Assembly (NCBI GenBank): GCA_020048955.1
Contig: JAIFLT010000004.1
Location: forward strand, 1 to 42,107
Origin: Flavobacterium sp.
Lineage (GTDB): Bacteria; Bacteroidota; Bacteroidia; Flavobacteriales; Flavobacteriaceae
Length of the DNA: 42,107 bases
Direction: 5' to 3'
In this document: positions 27,208 to 37,372 of the stretch, one piece after another
Layout of the letters: each line of letters begins with the position of its first letter
Position numbering within the stretch: position 1 is the stretch's first letter
Translations under genes and position numbers: made by a program
Notes under the pieces: generated by a model
What the model was told of the DNA's origin: nothing
What the model saw: only the letters and a program-made list of their open reading frames with translations
The model's database searches: none

Positions 27208-27244
27208 CAAAGGTAAAATTTATATGTGCAATATACATGCATTA
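27208..27244 (-). promoter_or_regulatory. Promoter of the hsd operon with shared TGCA-N7-TGCA motif
   Basis: Minus-strand order: TAA stop of druE, TGCA, 7 nt, TGCA (27241-27227 on plus), CA, exactly 9 nt, then TACCTTTG (27215-27208) as -7 element. No TTTG is found at -33; the TGCA pair occupies that region, as expected for an activator-dependent promoter. Identical spacing occurs at 36172-36208 and 39845-39881. Confidence 0.7.
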
Positions 27245-30200
27245 AATTTTTTCTATACTTATTGTGTAAAGTATTTTGTGATTATTGATTTTAATAATCT
27301 CTAAAGCCTCATCTAAAGCAATATTTTCATCATAATCAATATGGTTGTCTTTTAGTCTCCAACCATGTTCTACTCCAGCATCAGGTCTGATAATTATTTT
27401 GACTTTATCATTTTTAAATTCAAAGAAACGGTAATGTGGAATAGAATCACTTTTAGACAAAATAGTATCTACTTCTAACTCGTAACTTTTAGATTTGATG
27501 TAACTATCTCTGGATTCGTTATTACTAAATTCATGGAATAATCTATAAGGTTTTCTCTCATTAAAAAATGATTGTCCATAAAAAGCGAAAGACTCTATTT
27601 CAAAATTTAATATTGTTTTTAATCTACTTATAAATTGTAACATCATTAAACATGCAAACGGAGATTTTATATATCTATCAGTATAAGACACTTCAAATTT
27701 ACTTTCTGAAAAGATTGCATTTAAATCAACTTTATCTTTTAATTGAACAATTACTTCATCTGCAAGATGTGTTGAATCTATTGTAGCTTTACCATCTAAA
27801 TAGACTTCAAAAACATTACTTGAACTGAATAGTTTATCTAATTCAATTTGTTTAAAGTTTGGGATAGCATCAATATCCACTTTATATACTTCACCGTTTA
27901 AAGTTTCACCCCAATTTATATCTAAATCTAGATTTACATCACTGTTAACAAAATACATCCAGTTGCTACCTTCTTGTAATTTTATATTAGCAATATTATT
28001 TAACCCTCTTAGATTCTCATTGTTTGATAACCATAACGAAGACCAAGCTGACAACTGAATCAAAGTCATTACATCTTGATTATTAGAAATAACAGGATTA
28101 GCTGTAAAAACAAGGTTTATTTTTGAATTGTTTTTTAAATTTTCTAAAAACAAAATGTTTTCTAAATCCCAATTTTGAATATCTGAAGTTACAAATAACC
28201 AAACTTCATCAATCTTAGAAGCATAATTTAATTTTATGATTTCTTGTTTAATACCACCCAGAATTTTTTTAGTCGTTGGGAAACTACTTGCGATTTCATC
28301 TGGTATTTTTAAATTATTAACTGATTCTAACCAACCTAAAGCTTCGAATCTATCTAATAAATTTACATGCCATTGTGTTTTTCTATCTATTAAACATTTC
28401 GTACATGCATTAGCACAAACACATTCTAATTTTGTTTTTGCTTCTTTGAAAATTTCATCTGCATATAAAAAAAACTGTTTGGCATATCCAGCACCACCTT
28501 TAGTAGTATCGAAAATAAAAATAGTAGAATAGTTGTCATATCTCTTAATACCAAAGTCTAATTCATTTCCTTCAATTGCCAAATAATTAGCTAATTCTTT
28601 CGTAAAGATTGAACCTAATGAGTATAATAAAGTTTCATTTTTTGAGTAAGCCCCTTTTTCTCTAATTCTAATTTCACAGAAATCTGTTTTAAATCTACCA
28701 CCCAAAATTACATTAGGTCGAACGCCTGATGATGAGAAGTTACCAGAGCATTCAGAAGTTCCATCATTATCTTTACCACCTCTTAATCTTCTATGTCCGT
28801 TTAATTCATCACTAGAGAGACCTGTTTTACCACAATGTAAACAAACATGAAAGCCATTACCATTCCCAACATTAAAATATAATATTTCACCATTTTCTTC
28901 GCTTTCTCTAATGTCATAAATACTATTAGTTTCTTGTTCCCAAGGTTTGATGTTAATTAGTAATGGGTCCACATATTGAACATTGGAAGACTCAGCTATC
29001 TTTCTGTTTGGTGTTTGGAAAATATCAACAGCAAAACCAGCTGGCTGGATCATTTCAGTAAAAGAACCTCTAAGATCCGTATCTTTAAAATTAATACCTC
29101 TAAATGAGTGATTTTGACAATGAGGACATTCAGTATCTATTGTTTGTCCTTCAGATACTTCAACTATTCTTTGATAACCACAAGAATTACATAATTGGAT
29201 AATTTCTTTAGAGGATTGAGCACCTCTATGGTCATCCATAATAATACCAGAAGAATGATAATTCATACCATCAATAACTATATTGTTACCTGGAGCAAAT
29301 TCTGTTAATGCTCTAGTAATAAAATATGATGGATTTTCTTTAAACTTACCTTTGTTTTTATTTATCGTGTCCATATTTGAAGTGTCAAATTCGACAATTC
29401 CTGTTGGTAAACCAGCTGTTGGTAAAAAACCTTCTTGAGCTAAATATGACAATGCATTTTTTTGAATAAATTGATTTGCTTGGCGATTCACTGAGCTGTA
29501 TGCTAATGAATTTTTTCCAAACTCTTCTTCTAATTCTTTTAACTTTAATTCAAATCCAGCTTTTTTGTTTTTTGTTTTTTGTAGAATTTGATTGAAATTG
29601 AAAAGAACTTTATTCAGTAAATAATTAAATTTTTTATTCTCAGAACTCGTTCCTTTAGTTAAAGAAGCAATTTGAGATGAAAAAGTCAATGCGTTTGGAC
29701 TAATTAACCAGTTATTAAATTTAATAGCAATTGGTTCTGTTTCATCAAAGAAAAAGCTTTCAATTTTTGAAGTAACTCTAATCCCTTTTACTTCATCAGT
29801 TTGAACAAATTTCCCTAAAAAGAAAGCGTTTAGATGTCTTTCTATTACTTGTGTACTATTGAATGAAATAAATGGAGGTGCAATTTTATGTGTTAATGCC
29901 CATGTTGGAATATTAAAAGCATTTAATCCTACAGGATTTGGAGCACAAACTGTAAAAGCAAGAGATTTACTTTCATTTCTACGACCTGCACGCCCAGCTC
30001 GCTGTAAATAGTTAGCAGGTCCAGGAGGAACATTATTCATTACTACTGTTGAAATACCTCCAATATCTACACCCATTTCCATAGTTGTAGAACAATTAAG
30101 AATATTTATTTCTGCTTTTTCAAATTTATCTTCTAGCTGCTTTAACCTTTTTTCATTTTGTTGTGCAGAATGTTCGCCAGCCAAATATAACGGTCTATTT

Positions 30201-33142
30201 AAAATTATCTTTTCATGAATATCATTCCAAAGTCCATTCTTTTTCCATTCTGAAGAATTTTCAGTTATCCAGTTTTTTGTAGCTGTTAAGTCTAAAACAT
30301 TAGATTCACTAACATTAAATGGATGCGTGAATTTTGGAAATTTAAATGGCTCCTCTTGATTGATTTTGAAATGCCTAATATTATCTTCAGAAAATGCACC
30401 CGTAATCCATGGAGAATAACCTTTAAATTGTGTGTCTAATAGTCGTTTTTTAACTGGACATAACCATAGCTTATCTGGAATTTGAAATCTAGTTTTTTCT
30501 TCAAGATTTAGTTTGTAACCATTGTCTTCAAGTGTTAAAACTCTTCCTCTAATCGTAATCCATAACTCTTCTAAAAAATTATTAATATCGTCTTCGACTT
30601 CATTAGTAATTTCAGATCTAGAATGAAAACCTAAGCCTGCACAAATTAATAATGATATCCTATTAGGACGTGCTTCATTCTTTTTGAAAGTAGGCCATTT
30701 TTTAGCGTTAGCAACATTTGAGTTAATATCATGTAATGTTGAGCTTCTTAAAAACGAAGTAGAATATGGATAAATTGAAGTGTCTAAAAAGAAATAAAAC
30801 TGATATCTTATAATGTAATCTAAAGCAATTTTTATAAGGTCTTTCCAGTCTTGTAAACTAAGATTATACTGTTTTGCAATATTTGGTAATTGCACATTTT
30901 CAATATCAGGATAGATTAAACTAATCAAACCTAAATTTTCTAAAGAACGCTCTCGAGGTATTCTTCTAGCAAAATTGTCATAAAGAAGTGCTTTTGTGTA
31001 TTTTTCAAGATTAATGAAATTATCTTCTCTAGGGTTATTATTTCTAAAAAGTGTTTTTAATTCATTTTTTGGATTAAGAAAACTTACTAATTGATCCCAT
31101 GAAATTTTTACATTTTGAGCGTTACTACTTTGATTTTGTTTGATAGTGTTTATCTGACTTTCTATTAACTGTCTTATTACTGGACTTTCTTGAAGTAATA
31201 ATTGTTTTTCAAGCTCTATTAAATCATTTGGATTTGATGTTGCATTTATATTTAAATTCAATTGTTCTACCCATAACTTATGAAATACTTGAGAACGTAT
31301 CCAATTATTTTCATTGTCAATATTAATTAATGCTGAAATCTTTGCAGTTCCTTGTCGGCTATCTGTAAAAGAAATGTATTTTTGACCATCCCAAAGCATT
31401 TCAGTTTTTAATTCATCTGCACCTGGTGTATTTTCTAAAAATACATCAGATAAAATTCTATTCATAAAAGAAGATGAAATTCTAAAATGTAATGGATTCT
31501 CTAAATTATTACTACAATGTGGACAAACACAAACTCCATCCTTATCAGCTTCAATAAATACATTTTGACTTCTGTTTAATTTAGCATTAATGTCGATGCC
31601 AAATTCTAAAGTATCAGCAACATATCTTTTATTATTTATTTTTTTAGTAAAGTAAAACGCTTGAGACGATGAAACGATTGTTTCATTTTCTTCTGTATCT
31701 AAATCTTCAACAAGGAAATTGTCTTGATTTATTGATGTTGCTAACTTCAATATTTCACTGCCATTTTTTTCTAATTGTTTTTCAGCAGCTAATAATTCAT
31801 TTCCACATGAACGACATGCCACTAATTCAAACATTGGAAAATTACATCCAGAACAGTTTTTTTCTGCATAGGTAGTCATTGTACCCATTAGACTCTTGCT
31901 TCCTAAATGTTTATGTTTGTCACAATCAGGATTTGAACAAACGTAAACACCTCCGATGCCTCTTGAAAACAAATGGGCTCTTACAGGTAATATTGAATTT
32001 CCGTTAATCTTTTGCTCAACTAAGTTGTCTATAATGCCTAATTTATCCTCAATTGAGGTGTGTTTAGTAATTAATTTTTCAGTAACCCCAGTTAAAGACA
32101 AAGCATCTGAATTATAAATATTTTTTCTAATTTCTATAACTTCTTGTTTATTATCAATAACAAAATCATTAGGAAGTTCTTTGAACTCCCTTTTACTAGT
32201 AATAACTTCAATTTGACTTGCTTCGATACCGCAAAGATTTGCCATAAAAACCTTTAAACTATTTTCACTTTCTTCACCAGTACCTACTGTAGCCGAAGTT
32301 ATAGCAAAACGTAAATTTTTTATATCAACTTGAAAAGCATCAACAACTCTTCTAATTAATAAGGCCATTTCTGAAGCAGATGAACCGACTAATGTATGTG
32401 CTTCATCTAATAAAATCCAACGCAATTTACCTTTTGAATTTTCTAATAAAGGAACATCTTTATCACGAACTAAAATGTATTCTAGCATAGAAGGATTCGT
32501 GAAAAGTATTTGAGGTGGTGTATCTCGAATTTGTTTTCTTGAAACTAATTCGGGAAGGTGTTCATTAATATATCGAGCATTGTGTTGTTCATCTGTATTT
32601 CCATTGTAGACAGCATAAGTCAACCCTTCTAATGCTCTAACCCATGCATCCATTCTCTTTTTCTGACTTCCAATTAACGCATTTAATGGATATAAGAAAA
32701 TTGCTCTGACACCAATATCGTTTTTGCAATTTTCATATAAATCTTGTAACACTGGCAGCATAAAGCATTCTGTTTTACCAGAACCAGTACCCGTTGTAAC
32801 AGCAATGGATTTATTATCTTTTAAAAGATAACTCCAGCTTTTAATTTGATGTTGATAAGGTTTTCTATCTTTAGGAAACTCATAATCACCTTTAATTGCA
32901 TCAAGCTTTTGAATTAAACCATTATTAAATAGATTAGTTAATTCACCAAAAGTTTCTTGAGCTGGAGGCCATGGGAAGGTGTTTTGAAAAACAGGTTCGG
33001 CTAATAACTTTTCTTCATCTAATAACTTAGATAAATAATCTTGAAATTGAGCGTCACCAGTAGCCCAAAGTGATAAAATAGAATCCTTTAATCTATCCTG
33101 TATTTCACTGTATACTTTTTTGAATTTAATTTCTTGGCTCAT
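27242..33142 (-). CDS. druE: DruE-like DEAD/DEAH helicase with DUF1998 domain (Druantia type III-like)
   Basis: 1966 residues. SF2 helicase: Walker A TGTGSGKT (117-124), LLDEAHTLVGSSASEM, TSATVGTG, and motifs V-VI MEMGVDIGG...YLQRAGRAGRR. Several zinc-type Cys pairs are visible (CSNPDCDKH, CSGCNFP, CRSCG, CPHC, CNSCGY). The DUF1998 block GGAGYAKQFF...CVCANACTKCLID lies around residue 1550-1600. Giant DUF1998 helicases of this size are the common core of Druantia anti-phage systems, and pairing with a ~1000-residue gene directly upstream matches type III (DruH-DruE). Only 1 nt separates it from that gene. It presumably translocates on or unwinds phage nucleic acid. Confidence 0.8.
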   Translation of the reverse strand: MSQEIKFKKVYSEIQDRLKDSILSLWATGDAQFQDYLSKLLDEEKLLAEPVFQNTFPWPPAQETFGELTNLFNNGLIQKLDAIKGDYEFPKDRKPYQHQIKSWSYLLKDNKSIAVTTGTGSGKTECFMLPVLQDLYENCKNDIGVRAIFLYPLNALIGSQKKRMDAWVRALEGLTYAVYNGNTDEQHNARYINEHLPELVSRKQIRDTPPQILFTNPSMLEYILVRDKDVPLLENSKGKLRWILLDEAHTLVGSSASEMALLIRRVVDAFQVDIKNLRFAITSATVGTGEESENSLKVFMANLCGIEASQIEVITSKREFKELPNDFVIDNKQEVIEIRKNIYNSDALSLTGVTEKLITKHTSIEDKLGIIDNLVEQKINGNSILPVRAHLFSRGIGGVYVCSNPDCDKHKHLGSKSLMGTMTTYAEKNCSGCNFPMFELVACRSCGNELLAAEKQLEKNGSEILKLATSINQDNFLVEDLDTEENETIVSSSQAFYFTKKINNKRYVADTLEFGIDINAKLNRSQNVFIEADKDGVCVCPHCSNNLENPLHFRISSSFMNRILSDVFLENTPGADELKTEMLWDGQKYISFTDSRQGTAKISALINIDNENNWIRSQVFHKLWVEQLNLNINATSNPNDLIELEKQLLLQESPVIRQLIESQINTIKQNQSSNAQNVKISWDQLVSFLNPKNELKTLFRNNNPREDNFINLEKYTKALLYDNFARRIPRERSLENLGLISLIYPDIENVQLPNIAKQYNLSLQDWKDLIKIALDYIIRYQFYFFLDTSIYPYSTSFLRSSTLHDINSNVANAKKWPTFKKNEARPNRISLLICAGLGFHSRSEITNEVEDDINNFLEELWITIRGRVLTLEDNGYKLNLEEKTRFQIPDKLWLCPVKKRLLDTQFKGYSPWITGAFSEDNIRHFKINQEEPFKFPKFTHPFNVSESNVLDLTATKNWITENSSEWKKNGLWNDIHEKIILNRPLYLAGEHSAQQNEKRLKQLEDKFEKAEINILNCSTTMEMGVDIGGISTVVMNNVPPGPANYLQRAGRAGRRNESKSLAFTVCAPNPVGLNAFNIPTWALTHKIAPPFISFNSTQVIERHLNAFFLGKFVQTDEVKGIRVTSKIESFFFDETEPIAIKFNNWLISPNALTFSSQIASLTKGTSSENKKFNYLLNKVLFNFNQILQKTKNKKAGFELKLKELEEEFGKNSLAYSSVNRQANQFIQKNALSYLAQEGFLPTAGLPTGIVEFDTSNMDTINKNKGKFKENPSYFITRALTEFAPGNNIVIDGMNYHSSGIIMDDHRGAQSSKEIIQLCNSCGYQRIVEVSEGQTIDTECPHCQNHSFRGINFKDTDLRGSFTEMIQPAGFAVDIFQTPNRKIAESSNVQYVDPLLINIKPWEQETNSIYDIRESEENGEILYFNVGNGNGFHVCLHCGKTGLSSDELNGHRRLRGGKDNDGTSECSGNFSSSGVRPNVILGGRFKTDFCEIRIREKGAYSKNETLLYSLGSIFTKELANYLAIEGNELDFGIKRYDNYSTIFIFDTTKGGAGYAKQFFLYADEIFKEAKTKLECVCANACTKCLIDRKTQWHVNLLDRFEALGWLESVNNLKIPDEIASSFPTTKKILGGIKQEIIKLNYASKIDEVWLFVTSDIQNWDLENILFLENLKNNSKINLVFTANPVISNNQDVMTLIQLSAWSSLWLSNNENLRGLNNIANIKLQEGSNWMYFVNSDVNLDLDINWGETLNGEVYKVDIDAIPNFKQIELDKLFSSSNVFEVYLDGKATIDSTHLADEVIVQLKDKVDLNAIFSESKFEVSYTDRYIKSPFACLMMLQFISRLKTILNFEIESFAFYGQSFFNERKPYRLFHEFSNNESRDSYIKSKSYELEVDTILSKSDSIPHYRFFEFKNDKVKIIIRPDAGVEHGWRLKDNHIDYDENIALDEALEIIKINNHKILYTISIEKI

Positions 33143-33143
33143 A

Positions 33144-36100
33144 TTATAATCTGTTTAAATAATAAATTAATGAATCCTCATACCATTTTACATCAATCTC
33201 CTCTACGTATTTTATCTTTCTTCTAAAATTATCTGCGTTTACATGCCATAAACCACAATTGTTTTGTTTAATTGATGAAGCAACAATTAAAGGTGCAATA
33301 ATTAGTATATTTATATTATCCTCCCATTGCTTTTTAGGTAAAATATTCATGTATTCGTTTCTATCTTCTCTAATGTTATACTCTGGCAATTCATTAATAA
33401 CTCTCGTACTTAATCGTTGTCTGACATTTATTAATTCTGCATTTATTATAAAATCATTTTGAGAACTTTTTTGCAATAAATAAAGCTTTAATTTATTCCA
33501 TTTTAATCCAATCATTCGAGGTGTTGCTTCATACAGATTAGGATATTCTTCCATTATCTCTTCCCAATGAGTTAACTTAATCCAATGAAATGAAAATCCT
33601 AAATCATTTTCTAATTCTATAAAATCATTTCCAGAAAATTGAAAATTGTTATAGTCAAAACTTTGGGACAGAAAAGCAAAAGCTTTGACCGCTAATTTAG
33701 ATGATGTGGCAATTGCTTTAATTATATCAAAAGTTGCAAATGGCAAATCATTTACTTTACATAAATGATAATAAATCAAGAGCCTTTTCCAAACTTCAGA
33801 ATCAAAATTATTATCTAGTAATTGTTCAGAAAAGTTTAATATTCTACTATTTCTATCCAGATCATTTGTAAACTCATTATCAGGATTAACACTTATAAAT
33901 TCAGGCTTAATTTTGTGCTTTGAATTTTTATCTGAAAAAAGAATAAACTTATCTGCATTATCTGTTTTTATTTTAAAATGATCATTAACTGATACTAATT
34001 CTAGTTTATTAATTTTATTTATTTCACAGTCAAGTGGAATAGCAAAAACACTATCTGTAATATCAATTTTTTCTAATCTATCAAATTGGATTTCATTTTC
34101 GATATTTACAGACCAATTTATTTTTTCTGAAAATTGTTTTATCAAAAGGCTTTTAATTTTTCTTGATTTACCATTAGGTAAAATTTCATTAATTTCCATC
34201 TTCAAATAATTCTCTTCATCGATAATACTATATAGTTGAAAAAGAGACTTAAAAATATCTGAAAATTCTTGAAGTGACTTTATTTTTTTATCAATTTGCC
34301 TAGATATTTTTACGTCTAAATTTTTATTATTTGAAATTCTAGCGACAAAATCTTTATCGTTATAATTAGTAATTAATCGCCAACCTTTAATGGAATCTAT
34401 ATAAATAACTTCATCATTAATAACATTCTCGTCTTGGTTAACAATTATAACACCTTGAAATGGAGATACTACTTCAGCTATCAAACCGGCACTTTGATTA
34501 TTAAAAGTAAGCTTTGTTTTTATATTTGTTGGAAATTTTACTTGATTAGATATATTGAAGTCTATCTTATCTTCTTTGATTGAATATTCGTAATATTCAG
34601 ATGGATATATTTCAATTTTAAAACAATTATTTTTAAAGTTTATTCGTGGTTTTTGAATATCATAATCAGCTTTTAACTCTAAGTTTCCAATATTAAAAAC
34701 TCTATCATATTCTTCTACATCTTTATATGATATTTTTATATCTAATGAACCAAGTGAAAGTGGATTATGTAATGATTTCCAATTTACATCATTTACTGAT
34801 TTCCATTCAACAATAGCGTTATTAATTCTGTTACCTTCTTTATCATATACTATAACTTTTATATAATTTTTTACAACTTGAATATTACTCCTAATTAACC
34901 ATTTGGGTTTTTCAGTAAATATATTCCAGTCAAAAATGTTCTGTGTATTAGTCCTAAACTTAAAGTTACTACCCTCTTTGTTGGTTAAGTTTATTGAATC
35001 TTGAAACATTATAAACAAATAACTCACATCATTAAAAATGAATTCCTTAATTAATTCAGTAGTTCCAGTAACTTCTAAACTTTTATCAAATAAAACATAT
35101 CCAAAACTATTTTTAGTATGTCTTGATTTCTCCAGCACAAAATTATTTTCAGAACTATTAGACCATAAAGTTGGTGAAGACAGATTTATACTTGAATTTA
35201 ATATATGACTAACATCAAAATTATTATATTGGGAGTCAATTATATATATATCAGGACCTAATTCATTTTTAAATTCAATATGATTTTGAATTTGAATTAC
35301 TTTGTAAGAATCGCTATTACGTTTTACAAATTTACTTACTAACTGATTATCAATAAACAACTTGTACTCATTTTGGTAAATTTCATTTGTGTTTTTTAAT
35401 AAATATTTTAAATCATCAATGCTCACATAAGTTGGCATTTTGGCATTTAAATAGAAAGTATTATTATTACCATTAAAATTCCATTTAAGTTTTATATTAC
35501 TTGAAGACTTTCTTACTTTGTCTCTTTCTAATATTAGTTCATTGGTAATTTGCTCTAAATCTTTATTATTTTTAAAACTAATTAATTCAGCTTCATCATT
35601 ATCTAAAACTGCTCTCACAATTTCAAGGCAACTACTATAAATAATATCATTTTGACTTGAATTAGGCAATAAACTTGTTAACTCTGAATTACTAGAAAAA
35701 TCTTCAATTGAATTGGGATTTATGTGAATAATTTTTAAGAGAAAATCTCTATACTTACCTTGATTATTTTTTATATGTTTTAGAGGAAGACCTCCTTGTA
35801 ACAATAACGTTTTGAGATAATGAGTATTTTGTAATTTAATCCATTTAAAATTTAAAAGATTACCTCCTTTTTTTGCTAATTCATATAAATCATTAGCGTT
35901 AAAGCATAAATTACTAGATCCAATGGAGTTGTAAATTGCATCCTTTGAAGGATATCCTCCATTGAAAATTCTTTTCCACCATTCTGCATAATATACCGCA
36001 CAAGTTCGAGGATCCAATTCTGAAATTCTTTCAACAATTTTAAATTTTTCTTTAATTTGTTCAAGTTCAAAATCTGAAATACTATACTTCCATAACGGTT

Positions 36101-36155
36101 GACCATTATGAAAATCAAGATTTCGGGTTTTTAAAATTTTGTAAAATTCACTCAT
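33144..36155 (-). CDS. druH: DruH-like protein (Druantia type III partner; YjiT-type family)
   Basis: 1003 residues, no recognised catalytic motif. The N-terminal block DPRTCAVYYAEWWKRIFNGG (about 48-67) is characteristic of the family I associate with E. coli YjiT/STY4851-type proteins that precede DUF1998 helicases. The middle part is rich in beta segments with Ig-like character, and the C-terminal ~200 residues are helical. It is immediately upstream of druE (1-nt gap), so the two are cotranscribed and probably form a complex. It has its own promoter with the shared TGCA motif and a leader of about 12 nt. Assignment rests on size, context and the N-terminal block. Confidence 0.7.
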   Translation of the reverse strand: MSEFYKILKTRNLDFHNGQPLWKYSISDFELEQIKEKFKIVERISELDPRTCAVYYAEWWKRIFNGGYPSKDAIYNSIGSSNLCFNANDLYELAKKGGNLLNFKWIKLQNTHYLKTLLLQGGLPLKHIKNNQGKYRDFLLKIIHINPNSIEDFSSNSELTSLLPNSSQNDIIYSSCLEIVRAVLDNDEAELISFKNNKDLEQITNELILERDKVRKSSSNIKLKWNFNGNNNTFYLNAKMPTYVSIDDLKYLLKNTNEIYQNEYKLFIDNQLVSKFVKRNSDSYKVIQIQNHIEFKNELGPDIYIIDSQYNNFDVSHILNSSINLSSPTLWSNSSENNFVLEKSRHTKNSFGYVLFDKSLEVTGTTELIKEFIFNDVSYLFIMFQDSINLTNKEGSNFKFRTNTQNIFDWNIFTEKPKWLIRSNIQVVKNYIKVIVYDKEGNRINNAIVEWKSVNDVNWKSLHNPLSLGSLDIKISYKDVEEYDRVFNIGNLELKADYDIQKPRINFKNNCFKIEIYPSEYYEYSIKEDKIDFNISNQVKFPTNIKTKLTFNNQSAGLIAEVVSPFQGVIIVNQDENVINDEVIYIDSIKGWRLITNYNDKDFVARISNNKNLDVKISRQIDKKIKSLQEFSDIFKSLFQLYSIIDEENYLKMEINEILPNGKSRKIKSLLIKQFSEKINWSVNIENEIQFDRLEKIDITDSVFAIPLDCEINKINKLELVSVNDHFKIKTDNADKFILFSDKNSKHKIKPEFISVNPDNEFTNDLDRNSRILNFSEQLLDNNFDSEVWKRLLIYYHLCKVNDLPFATFDIIKAIATSSKLAVKAFAFLSQSFDYNNFQFSGNDFIELENDLGFSFHWIKLTHWEEIMEEYPNLYEATPRMIGLKWNKLKLYLLQKSSQNDFIINAELINVRQRLSTRVINELPEYNIREDRNEYMNILPKKQWEDNINILIIAPLIVASSIKQNNCGLWHVNADNFRRKIKYVEEIDVKWYEDSLIYYLNRL

Positions 36156-36171
36156 ACATATAATTTTTTGT

Positions 36172-36208
36172 CAAATCTAATCTTATTGTGTGCAGTAGAA
36201 GTGCACTA
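36172..36208 (-). promoter_or_regulatory. Promoter of druHE with shared TGCA-N7-TGCA motif
   Basis: Minus-strand order: TAG stop of the receiver gene, TGCA, 7 nt, TGCA, CA, 9 nt, then TAGATTTG (36179-36172). Same geometry as the other two sites although the bases in the 7-nt and 9-nt spacers differ, which argues for functional constraint on the TGCA pair and the -7 element. Confidence 0.7.
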
Positions 36209-37372
36209 GTCAATTTTTTTGAAACTAACTACAAATAATGGATATGCATCTTTTGTTGATTTGTCGTTTTGTATTGTTTTTGTGATTTCTATAGTGTCTC
36301 CTAAATTGAAAAAACCATTAATTTTTGTATAAGGAAATACACACTGACCTACATAAAAATTACCTTTTCCATCCTGTTGTAATTGACCTATAAGATAATT
36401 TTCGGCTGTAACTTCATGTATGTTATTATTTTTTGCCCATAATTTTAAATTATCATCTGGGTTTGGATTTTCGTCAATAAACTGTTTTAACCAAATCAGA
36501 TAATCAAGTAATTGAAAAACTAAACTCTTAAATAAATATGGTGATTTTATATTTGAAATATACTCATCCACATTTAGTTTTAATCCCTTTTTATCATGCT
36601 GACTGTCCTGGGTAATAAAAACGAGATTATCAAAGAAAAATGACATAGATGGATGCATAAATTCTTTAACTACACTATATCCAGAATTACTTTTGTTGTT
36701 ACACAAGAACTTAACTGTTGGATTTAATCCAGCTTTGTAGATTTCATTTGGAATTATACCCAGTTCAAATAATTTATCAAAACTGTTTTCTATAATTTTT
36801 CTTAATGGCAACAAATTATCTTTTGTCGGTTCAAAATCATTTGTTGACTTAATTTGTTTTAATAGATTGATTATTGGTTCATAGATTTTTGAACCTAAAT
36901 ACTTTTCGTTACCAATTTCAAATACACGTTTATATTCATTTCTTATTTGAAAATCTAACTGACTTTCAGCTGCAACTTTCAAACTATTAAACAAGGCATC
37001 TTCATCATCTGAAATTCCTTTACGGAATACTTTTGTAAAAGCTTGTTTAAAAGTTTTGCTATCAAAAGCTTCAGCTTGACCTGTTAGAATATGAATATCA
37101 AATTTCTTTGGTAGCTGCAAAATACGCTCCTTTGCTCTATGAACATAATCTGTATCTTCAGTATCAGGAACATCATCTTCTTTCTCAAAGAATTTTGCAT
37201 CCAACAAAACACCATCATATAGAACTAAATTTCTTTCCAATTCAGACATCCCGGCATCTAAAGATTTAAAAGGAATTAACTTTAAATCAAAATCTAAAGC
37301 AGATCGTTTTGTCCCGCCAAGTTTTTCATGCTCATCATCAACCCAAAGAATATTGTATACTTTATTACTCAT
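36206..37372 (-). CDS. Receiver-domain protein with unidentified output domain
   Basis: 388 residues. The N-terminal ~125 residues form a response-regulator receiver: acidic pair D12/D13 (WVDDE), phospho-acceptor D58 (GVLLDAKF), T97 (ILTGQ) and K118 (VFRKG), all canonical. The remainder does not resemble OmpR, NarL or NtrC output domains: a helical region (about 140-310), then a small beta-rich tail (GKGNFYVGQCVFPYTKINGFFNLGDTIEI) with OB-fold character. Its start overlaps the end of the methylase-kinase gene by 8 bp, so the pair is a cognate two-component unit. It could be the regulator of the three TGCA promoters or a phospho-switched adaptor for Druantia. Confidence 0.8.
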   Translation of the reverse strand: MSNKVYNILWVDDEHEKLGGTKRSALDFDLKLIPFKSLDAGMSELERNLVLYDGVLLDAKFFEKEDDVPDTEDTDYVHRAKERILQLPKKFDIHILTGQAEAFDSKTFKQAFTKVFRKGISDDEDALFNSLKVAAESQLDFQIRNEYKRVFEIGNEKYLGSKIYEPIINLLKQIKSTNDFEPTKDNLLPLRKIIENSFDKLFELGIIPNEIYKAGLNPTVKFLCNNKSNSGYSVVKEFMHPSMSFFFDNLVFITQDSQHDKKGLKLNVDEYISNIKSPYLFKSLVFQLLDYLIWLKQFIDENPNPDDNLKLWAKNNNIHEVTAENYLIGQLQQDGKGNFYVGQCVFPYTKINGFFNLGDTIEITKTIQNDKSTKDAYPLFVVSFKKID